Shown here piece by piece: positions 11,776-22,269 of a stretch of DNA of 64,000 nucleotides. Each line of letters starts with the position of its first letter. The first letter of the stretch is position 1. The DNA comes from Lineus longissimus (lineage: Eukaryota; Nemertea; Pilidiophora; Heteronemertea; Lineidae): NCBI RefSeq assembly GCF_910592395.1, contig NC_088315.1, positions 11,844,501-11,908,500 of the forward strand, in the 5' to 3' direction. A program made the position numbers and the translations under genes. The notes below the pieces were generated by a model. The model ran no database searches. It was given only the letters and a program-made list of their open reading frames with translations, and was not told the DNA's origin.

Positions 11776-11866
11776 CTTGGTTCATGTTGTATCACGCTAT
11801 GAGCATTGGAAAAATATAACACGCTATTGAGGAATGGGGTGATGATACTGTTCAGCTGGCTGGAAG

Positions 11867-12956
11867 AATGAAATGGCCAGGGCCATTGTGCTCACCTCAT
11901 GTGGAGGAAAGATGGATGAAGAGCATGGTATTGTGTCATGTAGTGTTAGGTTTGATGTAGGTCCAACCAGTAACAATTTCCCCAAAATGGCCAATTTACA
12001 GTACATTTGACCTCTGTGACCTTGAAAAGTAGGTCAAATCAAAAAACACCCGGGCGACACATTGAATGGTTGTTAGAATTAGATGTACCTATGATATTAA
12101 ATTGGTGCCAATCGGGCAAGTAATTAAGGAATACTAGCATTTTGAAGAATTTTGGATTTGGCCCCTCCCTGGTGGCCAAACGGCAAATCAGATCGAACCA
12201 AACTTCGGTACCTGAGATCACCTGACCAATGGGTACATATGTACTTAATTTGTGATCAATAGTAATTGCGGTTAAGAAACGTGCCATAGTTACGGCCTGA
12301 CGGCCAATTTACATCATTTGACCTCTGTGACCTTGAAAAGTAGGTCAAATTAAAAACCTGCGTGACATGTACTGTATGGTGGTTAGATGTACATATGATA
12401 TCAAATTGGTGGCAATCGGGCAAAAAGTTAAGGAATAATCACATTTTTAAGGTTTTGGGATTTTGCCCCCTGGTGGTCAAGTGGTGAATCATATTGGACC
12501 AAACTTCGGTCCCTGAGATCACCTGAATAAGGGGTACATGTGTACCAAATTTGGGATCAATAGTCATTGCAGTTTAGAAACGTGCGATAGTTACATCCTA
12601 ACGGCCAATTTACGCCATTTGACCTCTGTGACCTTGAAAAGTAGGTCAAATCAAAAACCCGTATAATATGTGATGTATCCTTGCTAGGAGTACCTACCGT
12701 AAGAGTTTCATTGAAAACGGATCATTAATAGGAGACATATCACACTTTTTATGTTTTCAGTTTTGGCCCCCTGGTGGCCAAGTCATGAACCAGACCGGAC
12801 CGAAATTCAGTGTCAGAGTACCTCTGACCTAGGAGGTCATGTGTACAAAGATTCAAGTTCATAGCCAAGCGGTTAAGAAACGTGCCACACAGGATACGGA
12901 CGACGACGACGACGACGGACACATGGCTATCGTATAGACTCCCCTAACGGTGAGCC
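11867..12956 (+). mobile_element. Helitron-like interspersed element, copy 1
   Basis: The 5' end is AATGAAATGGCCAGGGCCAT followed by TGTGCTCACC. The 3' end is ACGGTGAGCC followed by AAAAAT. The 5' palindrome and the GCTCACC/GGTGAGC pair are subterminal inverted repeats. In between lie about three tandem core units of 300 bp, each starting near TTTGACCTCTGTGACCTTGA and containing GGCCCCCTGGTGG, then a (GAC)n tract at about 12899-12920. Terminal hairpins, core repeats and an adjoining microsatellite match the architecture described for non-autonomous Helentron/HINE and bivalve pearl-type elements. No coding sequence is present. The 5' half resembles copies 2 and 3, the 3' end copy 4. Confidence 0.8.
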
Positions 12957-13399
12957 AAAAATGCTGAAAAGGCAGTGAAAAGTTAGTTACAGAGGATGTT
13001 GCATGTACTAGAATGAGCAGATAACTTAGTATATAAATTGCAATGGCGAGGGGCTGGGGGCTAGGGGCTGGAGGGCTGCCTTGGTGATGTGGTAAATCTG
13101 AAACGGGCAGGAAATTTTATCATAGCATGGTAAGGCAAATCAATAATCACATGTAAGTTTATCAAGGCACAGTTAGTCCACAGTCTCTGTTTGAATGTCA
13201 ATTGGCGATATCACAATAACAGTCGGCAAAGTCTTGAATGAAGATCAGGAGGAGACAGACGAAGTCATGAATTAGTATGAAGTATCCTTCCTTGGGACTG
13301 GACAGGTATCCCACGATACGTGAAGACAGGACCAAATGATAGTGACGGGCGTCAGAACGATTTGACAGTGTCAGAACAGGGGTCAGATATTTGAATCCA
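12957..13399. other. Non-coding spacer
   Basis: Short G-rich direct repeats (GGGGCTGGGGGCTAGGGGCTGG) lie near 13051-13072. Nothing else could be supported. Confidence 0.4.
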
Positions 13400-13408
13400 T
13401 GGCGGTCC

Positions 13409-14344
13409 GCGAAATTTTTTTCTGCAGGATACTTCTGCCATAGTGTACATCTGACAGCCAATCAGAATTCAAGGCAAGCACGTGTCTTTGTTGACATCAT
13501 CTTTCCACATGGCGCAATAATGTCAACAATGCCACGTGTTCTGATAATCTTGGAAAGAACAAGTTAGCAAATGGTTAGAGGAGTATATTAGCTAAAATAT
13601 ATTTATTTGCAGTATCTTAACATGTATTTTCATTGTCGAGTGGACTGTATTTATTGGACTTGTCTGTAAAAGGCGCACTGTGCTCGGCAAAATAGCCGAG
13701 GTTGAATGTATATCTGTCAACCGTGTAACTAGTTCTGCTGTATATGCATAGGTGGCGCCACCATTCAATTTATTTTGTTTGCTTGTCAAAATGTGTTTTA
13801 TACAATGGCCCTTCAACAATGTTCAAACTACCAAAATAGGCCTGATACCTTCAACAGCAGACATCGGATACACTGTCCCTTTAATAATTATCAACATTGG
13901 CAACACTGTCAGTGTCACTGCCCCTTAAAATTTCACAAATCGCGAGACATCGGATACACTGTCCCTTTAATAATTATCAACATTGGCAACACTGTCAGTG
14001 TCACTGCCCCTTAAAATTTCACAAATCAATGCATGCACTGCAATGTAGCGATCAGATCAGCTGATACCTCTTTTGTACGCATAATATCATCAATTTTACA
14101 ATGAATCTGTGCAATTCATTCCTAAACACTACGACACAAACCTTGAGTTGAGCATAATTGGGGTCAGACAATGAACTATTGTCACATTCACAGTTGAAGT
14201 GGCACTCGGCATGCGACTCGGTATCGTCCATTGTATTTGCATTATCATGCATAAATAAACAGTGTGACGTCAAAGATCGCGCCAATTGTGATTGGCTGTC
14301 AGATGTACACTGTGGCAGAAGTATCCTGCAGAAAAAAATTTCGC
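13409..14344. mobile_element. Non-autonomous inverted-repeat DNA transposon, copy 2 (9-bp TSD)
   Basis: This is a near-identical copy of 6591-7543 with the same roughly 60-bp inverted repeats beginning GCGAAATTTTTTTCTGCAGG. Perfect 9-bp target duplications TGGCGGTCC flank it at 13400-13408 and 14345-14353, directly against the element ends. It differs from copy 1 by small indels: it lacks a few bases in the ACAAACAGCAG region and a CGTCAAT duplication. It also lacks the extra 9 bp seen at the left end of copy 1. The two tandem inner units lie at about 13859-14025. High identity between the copies implies recent activity of the family. Confidence 0.9.
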
Positions 14345-14353
14345 TGGCGGTCC

Positions 14354-14908
14354 AACACTTATTTGCATAGGAAGTAGTCACAGGAGAGCCAATCAGAGGC
14401 GGTGATCGCAACCACCTGGTGATGTGACGTAAAACAATCCATCGAGCAAGGCGCTTAATATGGCGTCAAAAAATCGACACGAAGAGTTCTCAAAATAATG
14501 AGTTCGGGACTAAATCGGTGTAATACAACCTGGCGGCTGATTGAACTTGAAAACCGGTCCTACACTCGATATTAGTCCGTTATATGATAATCCTCTTGAA
14601 CATATTTGCCATTATAGGGTATTCCTAAGGCATCGAATGATGCGATATCCGAAAGTCGGAAAATAGCACGTGTGAGAGTAAAGTCCCGATCGGAGAAAAG
14701 TGACTAAGTTTCGAAAAGCCAGTTCTCCACCATGTCGTACGTTTATTATACTCCCAGCTCACACGAAGGCACACGTTGGATGACCAGCAAATACTAAGAG
14801 TAGAGCTCTGGACATGCAGCGTGGCCTATCTAAACGGAGGTGCACGCACTTCTGACAGATTGACCTAGTTTACCCTTTGACCAGCCTCATTCCACGTGGT
14901 AACGTGAC
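14354..14908. other. Non-coding spacer before the retrotransposon
   Basis: No supported exon, RNA gene or repeat was recognised here. Confidence 0.4.
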
Positions 14909-14913
14909 GGAGG

Positions 14914-15783
14914 TGTTCGGTTGTTGGTCAAATAGGACCTGAGTTAATTATTTTGTAACAACATGTATGGTGCTGGCTTGTGGTGGACGCCATAAAGAGA
15001 CTTGTTTACAAACACAGTTTATTTTAGGCCTATGCACTTACCTTCTTACGTAAGTGCATAGGTTCATTTTCTATCAGTTTTTCTACACTCGGCCATTCGT
15101 GTGCAGAGCTCTGTGGTGTGGAGACCAGAAGAACGTTTGCTCCTGTTTCTCCTTCTTGGACAATTTACTCCAAGGTTCGACGTTTGTGATTAATTCTTTC
15201 CAAGCCTATAAATGGAAAAAATGCTTTTCTAACTGTGTGTCGGGCTGTGTGTCTCGAGGGATATTTCAAACTATGTATTGGCACAGACCGACATAGACTC
15301 GTGCACATGTGATACAGCTATTTCGTAAAGTCGTTTAAAACAAGTCTCTGTGGCGGCCGCAAGGAGGGGCACTTTACGTTTACGTGTACGTGTACGTGTT
15401 GTCGTACTTCCTGTTAGATATATGTACTTCCTGTTGGATGTGTACTTCCTGTTTGTCATTCAAGGCCTTCGTAAACCGTGACTTCTCTTTGTCACTCACT
15501 TCCGTTACCGGACTTGCACTCATCCTGTTCTTTTTCGTGACGTCATCTCTACATGTACATGACTGTGTTTCTACTGGCGGATGTGTCTTCAGTTACAGAC
15601 GGAGCGAACTTCTCCTAGCATTCAATGAGCTCTGGTGGTGTTGACACTTATAATATGTTTATGTTTACCTAGCTTGTTCCTGTTATTGTGAATAAAGTGT
15701 GTTTGTGTATTTGTGTAAAACAGCTTCAGGGTTTGTGTTTCTTCTGGTAATTTAGTAGTGTTTTTTCATGTAGCTATGGTACA
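14914..15783 (+). repeat. 5' LTR of the BEL/Pao element
   Basis: 870 bp, TG...CA ends. It contains three copies of ACTTCCTGT (15406, 15426, 15444), a TGACGTCA site at about 15538, a TATA-like TATAATA at about 15649, and AATAAA at 15691-15696 followed by a GT-rich stretch. This order suggests U3 enhancer, promoter and polyadenylation signal, with a short R. The factors are inferred from consensus: ETS for ACTTCCTGT, CREB/ATF for TGACGTCA. Short frames inside the LTR are not genes. Confidence 0.95.
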
Positions 15784-15784
15784 T

Positions 15785-15802
15785 TGGTCTCTCCGACCGG
15801 AT
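15785..15802 (+). other. Primer-binding site of the BEL/Pao element
   Basis: One base after the LTR end the sequence reads TGGTCTCTCCGACCGGAT. A TGG start is expected for complementarity to the CCA end of a tRNA. The donor tRNA was not identified; a search of the host tRNA set for a matching 3' end would decide. Confidence 0.65.
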
Positions 15803-16627
15803 ATTTTTCATCCAGATCACATTCTTCGAGGCTGTTTTGCTGATCAATTTTTCTTTCCAGGAGCATTCATTGGTGATTGTTTGTTGTCTTTGTAGAGATC
15901 TATGTCACAAGTTCATGCATTTCTGACATCACTTTTCATACCTACATGTATTTCATAGCGTACCGGTTGTGTGAATGCGTCATGTGCGTGCAACGTTACG
16001 TTTGCGTCATTGTAAATGAGTCATGTGCGAATGCGTCTTGTGTGTGTCACTGTGAATGAGATGTGAATGAGGTGTTTCTTGTTTCTTACATTTTCATTTA
16101 CAATTCTGGTGTGGTCGTTTTGTGCGTGTCATCACTATTCACACGGCATATTTCATTCGGTACGACATTTTGGTATCATGTTCTATTCAATGAGTTAGAG
16201 TTGTGTATTGCAAAATGGGCCAAATGCATATAAGTGCATTTGTTATTTTCAGTTGTTTGAGCAACGGTGCTCTGGTCATATAATTTGATGATGTGTTGCA
16301 TATACATGTACTCTTATAGTGATCAGTAACGTTACGTGTGTTTCATTCATTCACTGGTATTAAATTGTTACGTGACATATTTGTGCATAAGGTAGTGTTG
16401 AGCCGAGGACTATCGGGTGTAGAGATTCTAAATAAGAATCTAAGCATTTCGTCGTGGGTTTTAAGTGGAGAACCTTTGGAGCATACTTGTCGAGATTGGC
16501 ACTAGCTGATTAGAAACGGTGCGTGCCAATTGCGACCGGTCATCTCGTATAAAGCAATTATTGTGCGGTGTAAAACATCCTCCCCTCAGTGTGTCTTTAT
16601 TTTCATACTCAAGTACAATAGTACAAT
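15803..16627 (+). other. 5' untranslated leader of the BEL/Pao element
   Basis: About 0.8 kb between the primer site and the gag start. It holds short frames only, including a cysteine-rich chance frame at 15877-16059. It probably contains packaging signals, which cannot be recognised by eye. Confidence 0.6.
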
Positions 16628-18481
16628 ATGGCGGCAAGTTTAAATGAGTTGCTTGAGAAGAGGCGAATCACCAGAGGTCGCTTCACAAAATATATCACTG
16701 TGACAGATACAGCTGCTAAGGAAGCTGAAACACTTGTCGCTGATGATGAATCCAATGAAAAAGATGTGCATATAGCGATACGTACAGCTCTTTCTTCATT
16801 CAAAAGGGTTGAGGAAGTTTATGGGGAGTTATCAGGAGTGCAGGATCAAATAGATTATCATGCAGACAATGATGCTCGCCTAAAAGCGGTGAAAGATGAT
16901 GATGGTGAGGTGAGATACCTCAAAGCGTACAATCATATGTGTGCTTCGATACAAGGGTTAGAGGCATGTTTATCACCTGTGCAGGAAGCAAGTGAAGCAT
17001 CCGGAAAATCTGCTAAATCTGAGTTCAGCCCAGAAATGTTTGCAGAAAGCTTGTCAAAGGCTCTCGCCGGAGTGAGCACTGGCGTTTCTGAGACACAACT
17101 AGAAGAAATTCTTTCTACGCTGACGCACAAGAAGCGAGTTATTCAGATCCCAAAATTCAAGGGCGATACTGAGCTATTTGATCAATGGCGAGATCTTGTG
17201 GGTGCAGAGGTTAGAAAACCTGGGTACAGTGACGTCGAGAAGACTCATGTTGTAATTTCATTACTCGATGGAGAGGTAGCAAAGTTGGTGTCTGGTTTGA
17301 AAGACCCAAGCTACGAAGAAATAATCGAGTTCTTAGAGAATCGTTACGGAGATGTGTTAGCTCGCATTGAGAAGGCTGTCAATGAGATAGCTAGTGTTCC
17401 AGTTGTAAAAAGTCCCACAGTTCGAGAGTTGGATCCTGTGCTGAACACACTGGTGGCAAACTGGAATTACATTAAGAAGAGGACACACGATGACCCAGAG
17501 CTCATCCGATCTAGTTGGATTCTCACTGCGTTAGTGAGGAGGAAGATGCCGAAGAGTTTGGTGAGAAAGTGGGACAGCGAACGAATCAAGGAAGAAAAGA
17601 GAACGACAGCTCCGTCCAACCTTCCAATTCGAATTGACGACTTGATCGAGAAGATCCAAGATGCAGTGAAGGTTGCTAGAAGGTCAGAGTCCCTTCCAAA
17701 CGATCCAAAAAAGGAAAGATCATTTGAAAGGCGTCCATCTGGCCACGCCTTGAATGTGATCCCACAAACACAGGAGAGTACCGAAAGTCGGTGTGTCTTT
17801 TGTGATAATGCACACCAATCCTATTCGTGTCCGTCCGTTTCCAAGATGCGTGTTGAGGAGAGATGCGAGCGTGTGAAAGCAGCAAGGGCTTGCTTCAATT
17901 GCTTGTCGAGATTCCACATGGTAAAAACATGTCGATCTAGGGGATGCAAATCGTGTAAGAAGAATCACCATACTTTGCTCCACTTCGAGAAAAGAAGTGG
18001 AAGTGACAACGCTGCGAGAAGTAATGTATCAGGTTCTTCTAACCTTACATCAAAGGTACCACATCAGAAAAAAGTTGAATCGACTGCAGGACTGGTCAAG
18101 TCTACTGGTTCAACGAATGTCGTCATGCAGAGCGGCATAGTCAAACTTGAGTCAAAGTCTAGGGTTGCGGAAGGTCGCGTGTTACTGGACACCGGGAGTG
18201 GTGTTACGTTCATTAGCCGTTCAATGGCAAAAAGATTGAATTTGAGAGGCCCCAAGGTTGAAGGTGAGTTCATCTTGGCAGGTGGAGAGGTGATGGCTAC
18301 CACTACTGAGAAGGTCAAGTTCTATCTATCGGGAATTCTTCCTGGCTGGAAGGGAGAAGTTTTCGAAATTTCTGCGTACATTTTGGACAAGCCAAGTGCT
18401 CCGATAAATGCTGTCAACGTGGATTTCACCAAGATGAGTCATTTGAGGGGTCTACAGCTCGCGGAAAGATTTCCTATCTAG
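16628..18481 (+). CDS. gag-pro: BEL/Pao Gag and N-terminal part of the aspartic protease
   Basis: The ATG at 16628 (context AATATGG) opens a 617-codon frame. Residues about 1-165 are helical and charged. Residues about 175-300 match the gag-like region typical of Pao polyproteins (DUF1759 type), with PKFKGDTELFDQW. Cysteine-histidine clusters follow: C389-C392-H396-C401, then a CX2CX4HX4C zinc knuckle at C422-C425-H430-C435, then C440-C443 with HH. The retropepsin active site LLDTGS has its aspartate at 521. The frame stops at TAG 18479-18481, before the protease's conserved hydrophobic-hydrophobic-Gly motif, which lies just downstream in the same frame. Gag assembles the particle and binds RNA; the protease processes the polyprotein. 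Confidence 0.92.
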   Translation: MAASLNELLEKRRITRGRFTKYITVTDTAAKEAETLVADDESNEKDVHIAIRTALSSFKRVEEVYGELSGVQDQIDYHADNDARLKAVKDDDGEVRYLKAYNHMCASIQGLEACLSPVQEASEASGKSAKSEFSPEMFAESLSKALAGVSTGVSETQLEEILSTLTHKKRVIQIPKFKGDTELFDQWRDLVGAEVRKPGYSDVEKTHVVISLLDGEVAKLVSGLKDPSYEEIIEFLENRYGDVLARIEKAVNEIASVPVVKSPTVRELDPVLNTLVANWNYIKKRTHDDPELIRSSWILTALVRRKMPKSLVRKWDSERIKEEKRTTAPSNLPIRIDDLIEKIQDAVKVARRSESLPNDPKKERSFERRPSGHALNVIPQTQESTESRCVFCDNAHQSYSCPSVSKMRVEERCERVKAARACFNCLSRFHMVKTCRSRGCKSCKKNHHTLLHFEKRSGSDNAARSNVSGSSNLTSKVPHQKKVESTAGLVKSTGSTNVVMQSGIVKLESKSRVAEGRVLLDTGSGVTFISRSMAKRLNLRGPKVEGEFILAGGEVMATTTEKVKFYLSGILPGWKGEVFEISAYILDKPSAPINAVNVDFTKMSHLRGLQLAERFPI

Positions 18482-21400
18482 GCAAACTCTGAAGTGGATG
18501 TTCTTCTGGGCATTGAAGACACTCTCAACATCTTAAAAGAGAAGAGAATCAGAGGGCCTCCAGGAACGCCCATGGCACAGAAGACTCACATAGGCTGGAT
18601 CCTATGTGGGCCGTACTCAACCCAGACCGAAGTCAACCGTACTTATTGTGTCCACCGCGTCAGCTTCCAAGAACAAAATGAAACTGAGATGGCAACCCGT
18701 TATTGGGACCTTGAACACCTGGGCATTCGTCCTAATGAGAGTAAGAACTCGACTGAACTTGAGACTTCGGCCTTGGAGCAACACCGAATGATGACAACAC
18801 GAGTAGGAGACCATTATGTGACTGGATTACCACGTCATCCAAGTTACAAGGATAGGATCCTCAAAAGCAACAGAGCCTTAGCTACAAATCGTCTAATAGG
18901 ACTCGAGAAGAGACTGAAGAGAGACCCCAGATTAGCATCCGAGTATGAAGCTCAGATTCAAGACCTGCTCTCAGCTGGAAGAGCCGAAAAGGTATTGGAG
19001 GATAGAGAGCCTGACAATCATCAGGTTTGGTACCTTCCTCACCATCCAGTCGTGCGAAGAGATAAGACGACGACCAAAGTGCGTGTTGTTTTTGATGGGT
19101 CCATGATTGGATATGAAGGTGTATCGTTAAATGAGACATTGCTGCCAGGGCCAGCATTGCAGCCGGATCTCCCAGGGGTTTTGTTGCGATTTAGACGCCA
19201 CAGAGTGGCATTAGTGGCTGACATCGAGAAGATGTTCCTTCAAGTAAAAATGAGAAAAGAGGATCAGGATTCTCAGAGGTTCTTATGGAGAGGTTTGGAC
19301 AAGTCCAAGGAACCGGAGGTTTATCGTTTAACAACGGTGACTTTTGGTCTCACTTCATCACCATTCTCAAGTATACAGACGATTCTTGACCACGTGAAGA
19401 CAAAGAAGGAATCATATCCAAAAGCTGTCGCTGAGATCGAAGACAACATCTTCGTTGATGATGTTCTTACTGGTGAGGAATTAGTAGAAGACGCGGCAAC
19501 TTTAACAACTGATTTGAAGACTGTTTTGTATGACGGAGGGTTTTCATTGCGAAAATTTATTTCGAACAAGCCAGAGGCGCTATCTCATTTAGAAGAGAGA
19601 GACTTAGCTTCATTTCACAAGGTTGCAACATTTGCCGAGGAAAGCACAAAGACGCTGGGCGTGAAATACTCACCACGTGAAGATGTCCTCATGTTTTCCT
19701 TCCTTGAGAGAATGGACGATAGGCCGGTGGAGACTCGTCGTTCTGTTCTACAGCAGTTACACAGAGTATACGATCCGTTAGGAATGCTTTCTCCGTTCAC
19801 CATAAAGGCAAAACAGATTTTCCAGAGAACATGGCTGACACAAGGGACATGGGACGACCCTTTACCCGAGGAGCTAGATCATGAATGGAGGACTTGGAAG
19901 GAACAAGTTGAGATCCTCGATGAAATCAAAGTTCCTCGATGCCTCAAACCTGAAGATTTCCAGAATCCAATTTACTCCCTCCATGGTTTTGGCGATGCGT
20001 GCGAAGCTTCCTACGGCAGTGCAATCTATCTCTTGGCTGAAGATAGACCATCTGGAAGGAAGTATTCTACACTGCTCTTTTCAAAGACTCGTCTGTCTCC
20101 TATTGGGAAGAGACGTAGCATTCCCGAGCTGGAACTCATTGCCGCGCTCATCAATGCTAGACTGGTGACATACGTCAGAAATGAACTCAAGCTGCTGATA
20201 GAGAAGACAACCTGTTGGACTGACTCTCAGGTCGTGTTGCACTGGATTTCAAAGCCAGCGTATACATGGCAAGTTTTCGGTGCTAATCGGGTGTCAGAGA
20301 TTCAACAGCTTTTTAGACCACTGAATTGGAGATACGTGCCCGGCAAACTTAATCCTGCGGACCTATGCTCACGAGGTGTCACAGCGAGAGCAGTGGTCGA
20401 CTCCGCACTGTGGTGGGATGGACCACTGTTTCTGAGGCAAAAGGAAACGGAGTGGCCCCCAATAATTGTGGTCTCTAATGAAGCCGAGAAGGCTAACGAG
20501 AAGAAGAAGACAACAAGTACCTCGTTGGCGGTTTTGCCCAGTCAAAGAATCAAGGACTCCGAGGTAGAACAATATGTGGTGAAATTTTCAGACTATGAGA
20601 AATTCATCAGAGTCATGATGAGATTGAGGAGTTGGATCACACTATACCGAAGAGACAAAGCAAACAAAGATGTAGACACTGTCCGAGATGAGGGGAGTGA
20701 TCGATTGAGTGAAAGGAGGAAGGAAGAACTTCATTGGATACAATGGGCCCAAGAGAAGCATTTCCAGAAGGAGATACAGAAGCTTAAAGCTGGAGAGAGT
20801 GTAGAGAAGACAAGTGTCATCGTCCAATTGAACCCATATTGGGATAAGCGATCACGAGTTATCCGCGTAGGTGGTCGCCTCAACTATGCCCCACTGCCAG
20901 AAGAAGTGAAGCACCCAATCGTTCTTCCGACTCACAATTCGTTCGTGAAGATGCTTGTGATGCATTACCACAAGATTACCTTGCATCCTGGAGCGGCTCA
21001 GACTCTAGCAAGTCTACGAAACAGATATTGGATTGTCCATGGGAAACAAGAGGTGCGGCGGATACTCAATACGTGCAAAACCTGTCGAGAACCTCTCAAG
21101 ATCGACCAACGAATGGCACCTTTGCCAGAGGAGCGTATATCAATCGCACCAGCATTCACTAATGTCGGTGTCGATTTTGCTGGGCCACTCTTCGTGAGGG
21201 TCACAGTTGGAGGTGAATCAACAAGCAAAGTGTACATTTGTCTGTTTTCCTGTATGGTGACTAGGGCCATACACCTTGAGCTTGTCGAAACACTGACTAC
21301 TGAGCAGTTTATGTTGGCCTTGCGGAGAATGATGAGCCGAAGAGGACGATGTCGGATGATGCTGTCGGACAACGCTAAAACTTTTAAGAAGGCTTCAGAC

Positions 21401-22057
21401 ATAGTCCAGAAGATTTTCAAGAAGCAGGATGATGTTAGAGACAAGTTAGAACAAGAGGGCATACGCTGGAAGTTCATCACTGAACGTGCTCCATGGCACG
21501 GTGGGTTTTACGAGAGAATGGTTGGATCGGTAAAGAGACCATTGAAGAAGGTTCTCGGGAAATCGAAGCTCACCCAGATTGAGCTGATGACTGTTTTAAC
21601 GGAAGTAGAGGCAATGGTGAACTCGCGTCCATTGACCATGGTGTCGAGTGATACAGAGGATTGGTTGCCCCTCACTCCGGGGCACCTTGCCATAGGACGA
21701 AGCCCCCAGTCTCTTCCGGAGGTTGACAAGATTACAGCACAGACCACACTTGGCAAGCGTTGGCGGTACCAACAGTCTCTTATGAAGCAATTTTGGAACA
21801 GATGGACAACAGAGTACCTTCTCCAACTCCAGCAGATGCGGAAGTGGACCGATGTAAGGGACAACCTTCAAGTTGGGGACGTTGTATTTTTGGCAGAAGA
21901 AGGGATGCGAAAGGGAGACTGGACGTTGGCTAAAGTGGAAGAGTTGCACCCAGGCAGGGACAACTTAGTGAGGTCCGTGACAGTGAGGACAGCTGCTGGT
22001 CTGAGACGGCGACCAGTACAGAAGTTAAGGTTACTTGAACCAGTAGATAATCAGTAG
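18482..22057 (+). CDS. pol: BEL/Pao Pol: protease C-terminus, RT, RNase H, integrase
   Basis: Same frame as gag, continuing directly after the amber codon; no ATG is expected, so expression would need read-through or an intact relative. Residue numbers count from the GTG at 18494. VLLG near residue 3-6 is the second protease motif. Reverse transcriptase follows, with catalytic D243 (VADIEKMF) and the FVDD box at 320-323. RNase H has D501, E545-E547 and D577. The integrase zinc domain has H824/H826, H831, C861 and C864, and its core has D894, D959 and probably E1007. A C-terminal region of the DUF5641 type (about 1085-1180) ends the protein. Every catalytic residue seen is intact, so apart from the stop the copy looks functional. 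Confidence 0.93.
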   Translation, partial: ANSEVDVLLGIEDTLNILKEKRIRGPPGTPMAQKTHIGWILCGPYSTQTEVNRTYCVHRVSFQEQNETEMATRYWDLEHLGIRPNESKNSTELETSALEQHRMMTTRVGDHYVTGLPRHPSYKDRILKSNRALATNRLIGLEKRLKRDPRLASEYEAQIQDLLSAGRAEKVLEDREPDNHQVWYLPHHPVVRRDKTTTKVRVVFDGSMIGYEGVSLNETLLPGPALQPDLPGVLLRFRRHRVALVADIEKMFLQVKMRKEDQDSQRFLWRGLDKSKEPEVYRLTTVTFGLTSSPFSSIQTILDHVKTKKESYPKAVAEIEDNIFVDDVLTGEELVEDAATLTTDLKTVLYDGGFSLRKFISNKPEALSHLEERDLASFHKVATFAEESTKTLGVKYSPREDVLMFSFLERMDDRPVETRRSVLQQLHRVYDPLGMLSPFTIKAKQIFQRTWLTQGTWDDPLPEELDHEWRTWKEQVEILDEIKVPRCLKPEDFQNPIYSLHGFGDACEASYGSAIYLLAEDRPSGRKYSTLLFSKTRLSPIGKRRSIPELELIAALINARLVTYVRNELKLLIEKTTCWTDSQVVLHWISKPAYTWQVFGANRVSEIQQLFRPLNWRYVPGKLNPADLCSRGVTARAVVDSALWWDGPLFLRQKETEWPPIIVVSNEAEKANEKKKTTSTSLAVLPSQRIKDSEVEQYVVKFSDYEKFIRVMMRLRSWITLYRRDKANKDVDTVRDEGSDRLSERRKEELHWIQWAQEKHFQKEIQKLKAGESVEKTSVIVQLNPYWDKRSRVIRVGGRLNYAPLPEEVKHPIVLPTHNSFVKMLVMHYHKITLHPGAAQTLASLRNRYWIVHGKQEVRRILNTCKTCREPLKIDQRMAPLPEERISIAPAFTNVGVDFAGPLFVRVTVGGESTSKVYICLFSCMVTRAIHLELVETLTTEQFMLALRRMMSRRGRCRMMLSDNAKTFKKASDIVQKIFKKQDDVRDKLEQEGIRWKFITERAPWHGGFYERMVGSVKRPLKKVLGKSKLTQIELMTVLTEVEAMVNSRPLTMVSSDTEDWLPLTPGHLAIGRSPQSLPEVDKITAQTTLGKRWRYQQSLMKQFWNRWTTEYLLQLQQMRKWTDVRDNLQVGDVVFLAEEGMRKGDWTLAKVEELHPGRDNLVRSVTVRTAAGLRRRPVQKLRLLEPVDNQ

Positions 22058-22258
22058 ATTATCGCGTACGATTATTACTTATAGATTAGGACATGATGAA
22101 GTCATTGCAATTTCCGATGATAATGTTTGCACCACTAGTATACTTTGTTCAAACGATTCATATAGTAAAATGCTACAAGCGTAGCGCGCGCAAGCAACAT
22201 AGAGATTTTGTTTTTAGTTTGTAGTGAAAATCTTTATACTTGGGTTAATTCGATTTTC

Positions 22259-22269
22259 AGAGGGGAGGA
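22259..22269 (+). other. Polypurine tract of the BEL/Pao element
   Basis: AGAGGGGAGGA directly abuts the 3' LTR, where plus-strand DNA synthesis is primed in LTR retroelements. Confidence 0.85.

Noticed and set aside
15054-15644. Short frames in the LTR (repeated at 22410-23000)
   Set aside because: They are duplicated because the LTR is duplicated, and they have no coding features.
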